A DNA stretch of 64,000 nucleotides from Glossina fuscipes (lineage: Eukaryota; Arthropoda; Insecta; Diptera; Glossinidae): positions 20,166,021 through 20,230,020 of the forward strand of contig NW_023998414.1 of the NCBI RefSeq assembly GCF_014805625.2, read 5' to 3'. The notes beneath the pieces were generated by a model, which saw only the letters and a program-made list of their open reading frames with translations, made no database searches and had not been told where the DNA came from. This document shows positions 61,535-64,000 of this stretch, piece after piece. Position numbers and translations under genes: made by a program. The number at the start of each line of letters is the position of its first letter. The first letter of the stretch is position 1.

Positions 61535-64000
61535 AGTTACATTCTTTACAATTCCTATTTAGCACTTAATTTTTTTTTGTTTTTAATGTCCACCCACCAT
61601 CATATAATTCCGTTATTTCGTAAGATCTTGAAATAAGCGTCGAAGATTTGTAGAACAACTGTATACTTCTTTTTCTCAGATTCGAATATTCTTAGTCGAT
61701 TCAATACGTAGACGCAGATAAACATAGCTCTCTCTCTCTAGAAAGCTGTGAAAGGAAGTTTAACTAAATCCATATGGCAGTTGACCAAATTGATGAGATG
61801 GTAAACAGGGAGGTGTTACTAACATAATAGCTAAAATATTAATTGATCCGTGGACCAATTTAGGAATATCACGTTTTTTTTTTTTTTTGGTCGTTAATAG
61901 CTTACAGTCTATAACAGATCGAAACGATGTAAACAGTTTGATTGGAAATATGCTGTGAAAATCGTATCCATAGGACAGTCGACAGACACGTCTTGTAGGT
62001 GCAATTTTGCTTTATTTTTTTTGTTTGAGCTGGTGGGTATTTAAAATTCGTTTCGCGCTAATAACGAATTTCTTATTTTAATATATCATTAACGATTTTT
62101 AGGTATGTGAAAGAATATTTAAAAAATAAAGTCGTTGCATATGCCGACTTTAACATTTACCCTACACCACTTTTATACTTAGCGCTAGAAGAACCGAGTA
62201 AGTGAACTTGAGTCCGCAGCTTTCGGGCTTAAAAAGCGTGTAATGTTTAAAAAAATTGACCTTGAAATATATATATATATATTTTTTTTTTTATTTTTAC
62301 AATGCCTAACTTTCGGGGTATCGATGGCATATATTTAGTGCTGTCAATGTGAGTCAATTGAAAAAACAATAATAAATAGAGGAGAAATTCGGCAGTTGAT
62401 TTTTTACCTTTCGAAAAAAAAAATTTTAATCTAGATATTCGTCAGAACGATCTTTCTTTCATGCATGCCCACAATTAACCTTTAAATAGTTTACTTTGCC
62501 TGTAAATCCCGTTCCATATTCATTGAATAATGTAAGGTAGTATCTTTGTTGCTCTTTTTGATGTTAATTTAAAAGCAAAAATGAACACTATTACATAATC
62601 ATCCTACACCATCCTACAGTTGTTTATATCACGATATTTCAATATAATATGTTGGATGGGAAGCGGTCGAAAAAGTGATCCAATCCGAAGCATTTTGAAT
62701 AGTGTTTGTCTTTGCGCCAAAATCTGTGAGTGTACCATACTTGATTAAAATATTTCAAAAATGGCGGCGTGTAGATTAAACACAAGAAAACAAAACGGAC
62801 AGATGGATAGACAAGCTATCGATCACTATAATAAGAGGCAAGTCTATCTCAAGTCCTTCTGTGTGGTGCATACATCCGCACAAATTTACTATAATAAATA
62901 ATTCGGTCGGTACCGCATCTGTTATACCCATCGGCATTTTCCTGAAAAAGAAATTTTGATACCCTATATTATTGGATTGGTTAGGCTGTTTTTTATGCAG
63001 ATATTGTGGAATCACCCATAAAATACATAATATGTGGAAATTCGTAGCGCTCTACCCATTTCAAGATATGAGTAATGAGTAGAAAATGCAATTTTTTGCT
63101 TTTAAAAATAGAGAAGTTCCCAATTTATTTAAGCGTGCTCTTTGACCGTTCTCGCCGCGTACAAGAACTTCTAGCATTTTTGAAGCCGATATCGTAATTT
63201 TTGCCACCGGAAGGATATTTAACATATGGCGATGCAGCAGAGGGATGGATAGACGTATGGTCAATTCAGAATTTGATAGGGTTGAGGATTTCTGAAGATT
63301 TCTTCAAAGTCTTATTAACTGTTATGTATTTCATTAATTATCATCTTTTTTTTAAGATCAAGACCTTACTTATGCTGAGAAACAAAAAAGTCTAGGACCT
63401 TTTTTGCATATTACGAATGAAAGGATAAATCTAGTATATCCCTGTTTCTAATAATGAAGGGTTTTTTTGTAAAATATAAACATCTCTCATATCATATATA
63501 TCAGGTGGTGAAGAGTAAAAAGTCAACCTTCAATCGTTTTTTTACTGTCTAATTGAATTGCAAGAGCAATAAAAAAAATATATATATATTTTCTTCTTCT
63601 TATTTTTCAAGTTTAACGGATATAACAAACTACAATTTCAATATTTCTAATGCTTAAGGTGGCAAGAAAAAAAAAAAAAAAATTTATTAACAATTTAAAA
63701 AACATTCCTTCTTTTTTACTTTTAATACTTTAAATTACATATATAAGGGATGAAATACTAAGAAAAAGAAATTATTGGTTTTTACTTTTTATTAAAATTA
63801 ATCTTCTTTCATTTTTTTTTCTTTTTCTCATAGCAGTTGTTCTAGACTAATTTTACGAATTTCCTTTTTTCTGGCGAGAAATTAAAAAAAGAAATAAACG
63901 GAGTAATTTTTTTTTAAGAGAATTTTGTTGTTATTGTATTTTGTTTTGTTTTTTTTTTTTTGTTTTTTTTTTTTTTTGTTTTTATGAATTTTACTCATCG
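57313..64000. other. Sequence downstream of cramped, no gene seen
   Basis: This 6.7-kb stretch is very AT-rich with long poly-T/poly-A runs (for example 61508-61534, 63668-63681) and no convincing coding frame on either strand. The first part is presumably cramped 3' UTR; AATAAA hexamers occur near 57652, 58098 and 58156. An inverted copy of the palindromic repeat is at 57732-57749. Two related segments, 58631-58677 and 60501-60546, share about 70% of positions. The far end may belong to the intron or flank of a gene outside the window. Confidence 0.6.
57732..57749 (-). repeat. Palindromic dispersed repeat, inverted copy
   Basis: ATTCGCC-ATAA-GGCGAAT, with '..gggtatctgag' before it. Reversed, the flank reads 'acattcgcc..ggcgaatctcagatacccg', matching the order in the copy at 42755. 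It lies about 420 bp past the cramped stop. Confidence 0.5.

Noticed and set aside
1..64000. CRISPR arrays, prokaryotic operons, phage or toxin systems
   Set aside because: No regularly spaced repeats, Shine-Dalgarno-led gene clusters or prokaryotic gene families; all genes are spliced fly genes.

Overview
This is a eukaryotic window: AT-rich, intron-rich genes with short phase-consistent GT-AG introns, GATC-poor intergenic DNA full of microsatellites, poly-A/T runs and decayed transposons. The encoded proteins and their exon layout point to a higher fly (Diptera, probably a calyptrate such as a tsetse or blowfly relative). The species cannot be settled from the sequence alone.

Four genes can be rebuilt exon by exon, all on the + strand: white (4289-12217, ABCG eye-pigment transporter, 7 exons, 674 aa); a TMEM120 homologue (14913-20116, 8 exons, 386 aa); a Qa-SNARE most like Syntaxin 4 (35686-42677, 8 exons, 287 aa); and cramped (53171-57312, SANT-domain chromatin protein, 8 exons, 956 aa). 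In every case all splice phases close and the stop codon is in frame, and the start ATG has an in-frame stop just upstream. They do not form a functional pathway. The order looks like an old chromosomal neighbourhood; I believe, from memory only, that the D. melanogaster homologues lie close together on the X near white.

The rest is accessory. 1-4288, 12218-14912, 20117-35685, 42678-53170 and 57313-64000 hold no convincing large gene. They carry relics of several non-LTR retrotransposons (an I-like family with RNase H and a (TAA)n tail, and a Jockey/CR1-like family), two mariner transposase relics, two tRNA-derived SINE-like families, dispersed palindromic repeats and many microsatellites. 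Three young insertions have clean target-site duplications, including a tRNA-headed SINE whose 3' tail matches the I-like LINE.

The most interesting unexplained part is 45.9-51.9 kb. There, small splice-bounded reading frames appear that are too short for ordinary ORF calling. The best is a two-exon 61-codon gene on the - strand (51047-51301), head to head with a possible two-exon + strand microgene (51400-51912). cramped also contains an apparent GC-AG intron and a stop-free 78-nt intron. No CRISPR, operon, phage or other prokaryotic system is present.
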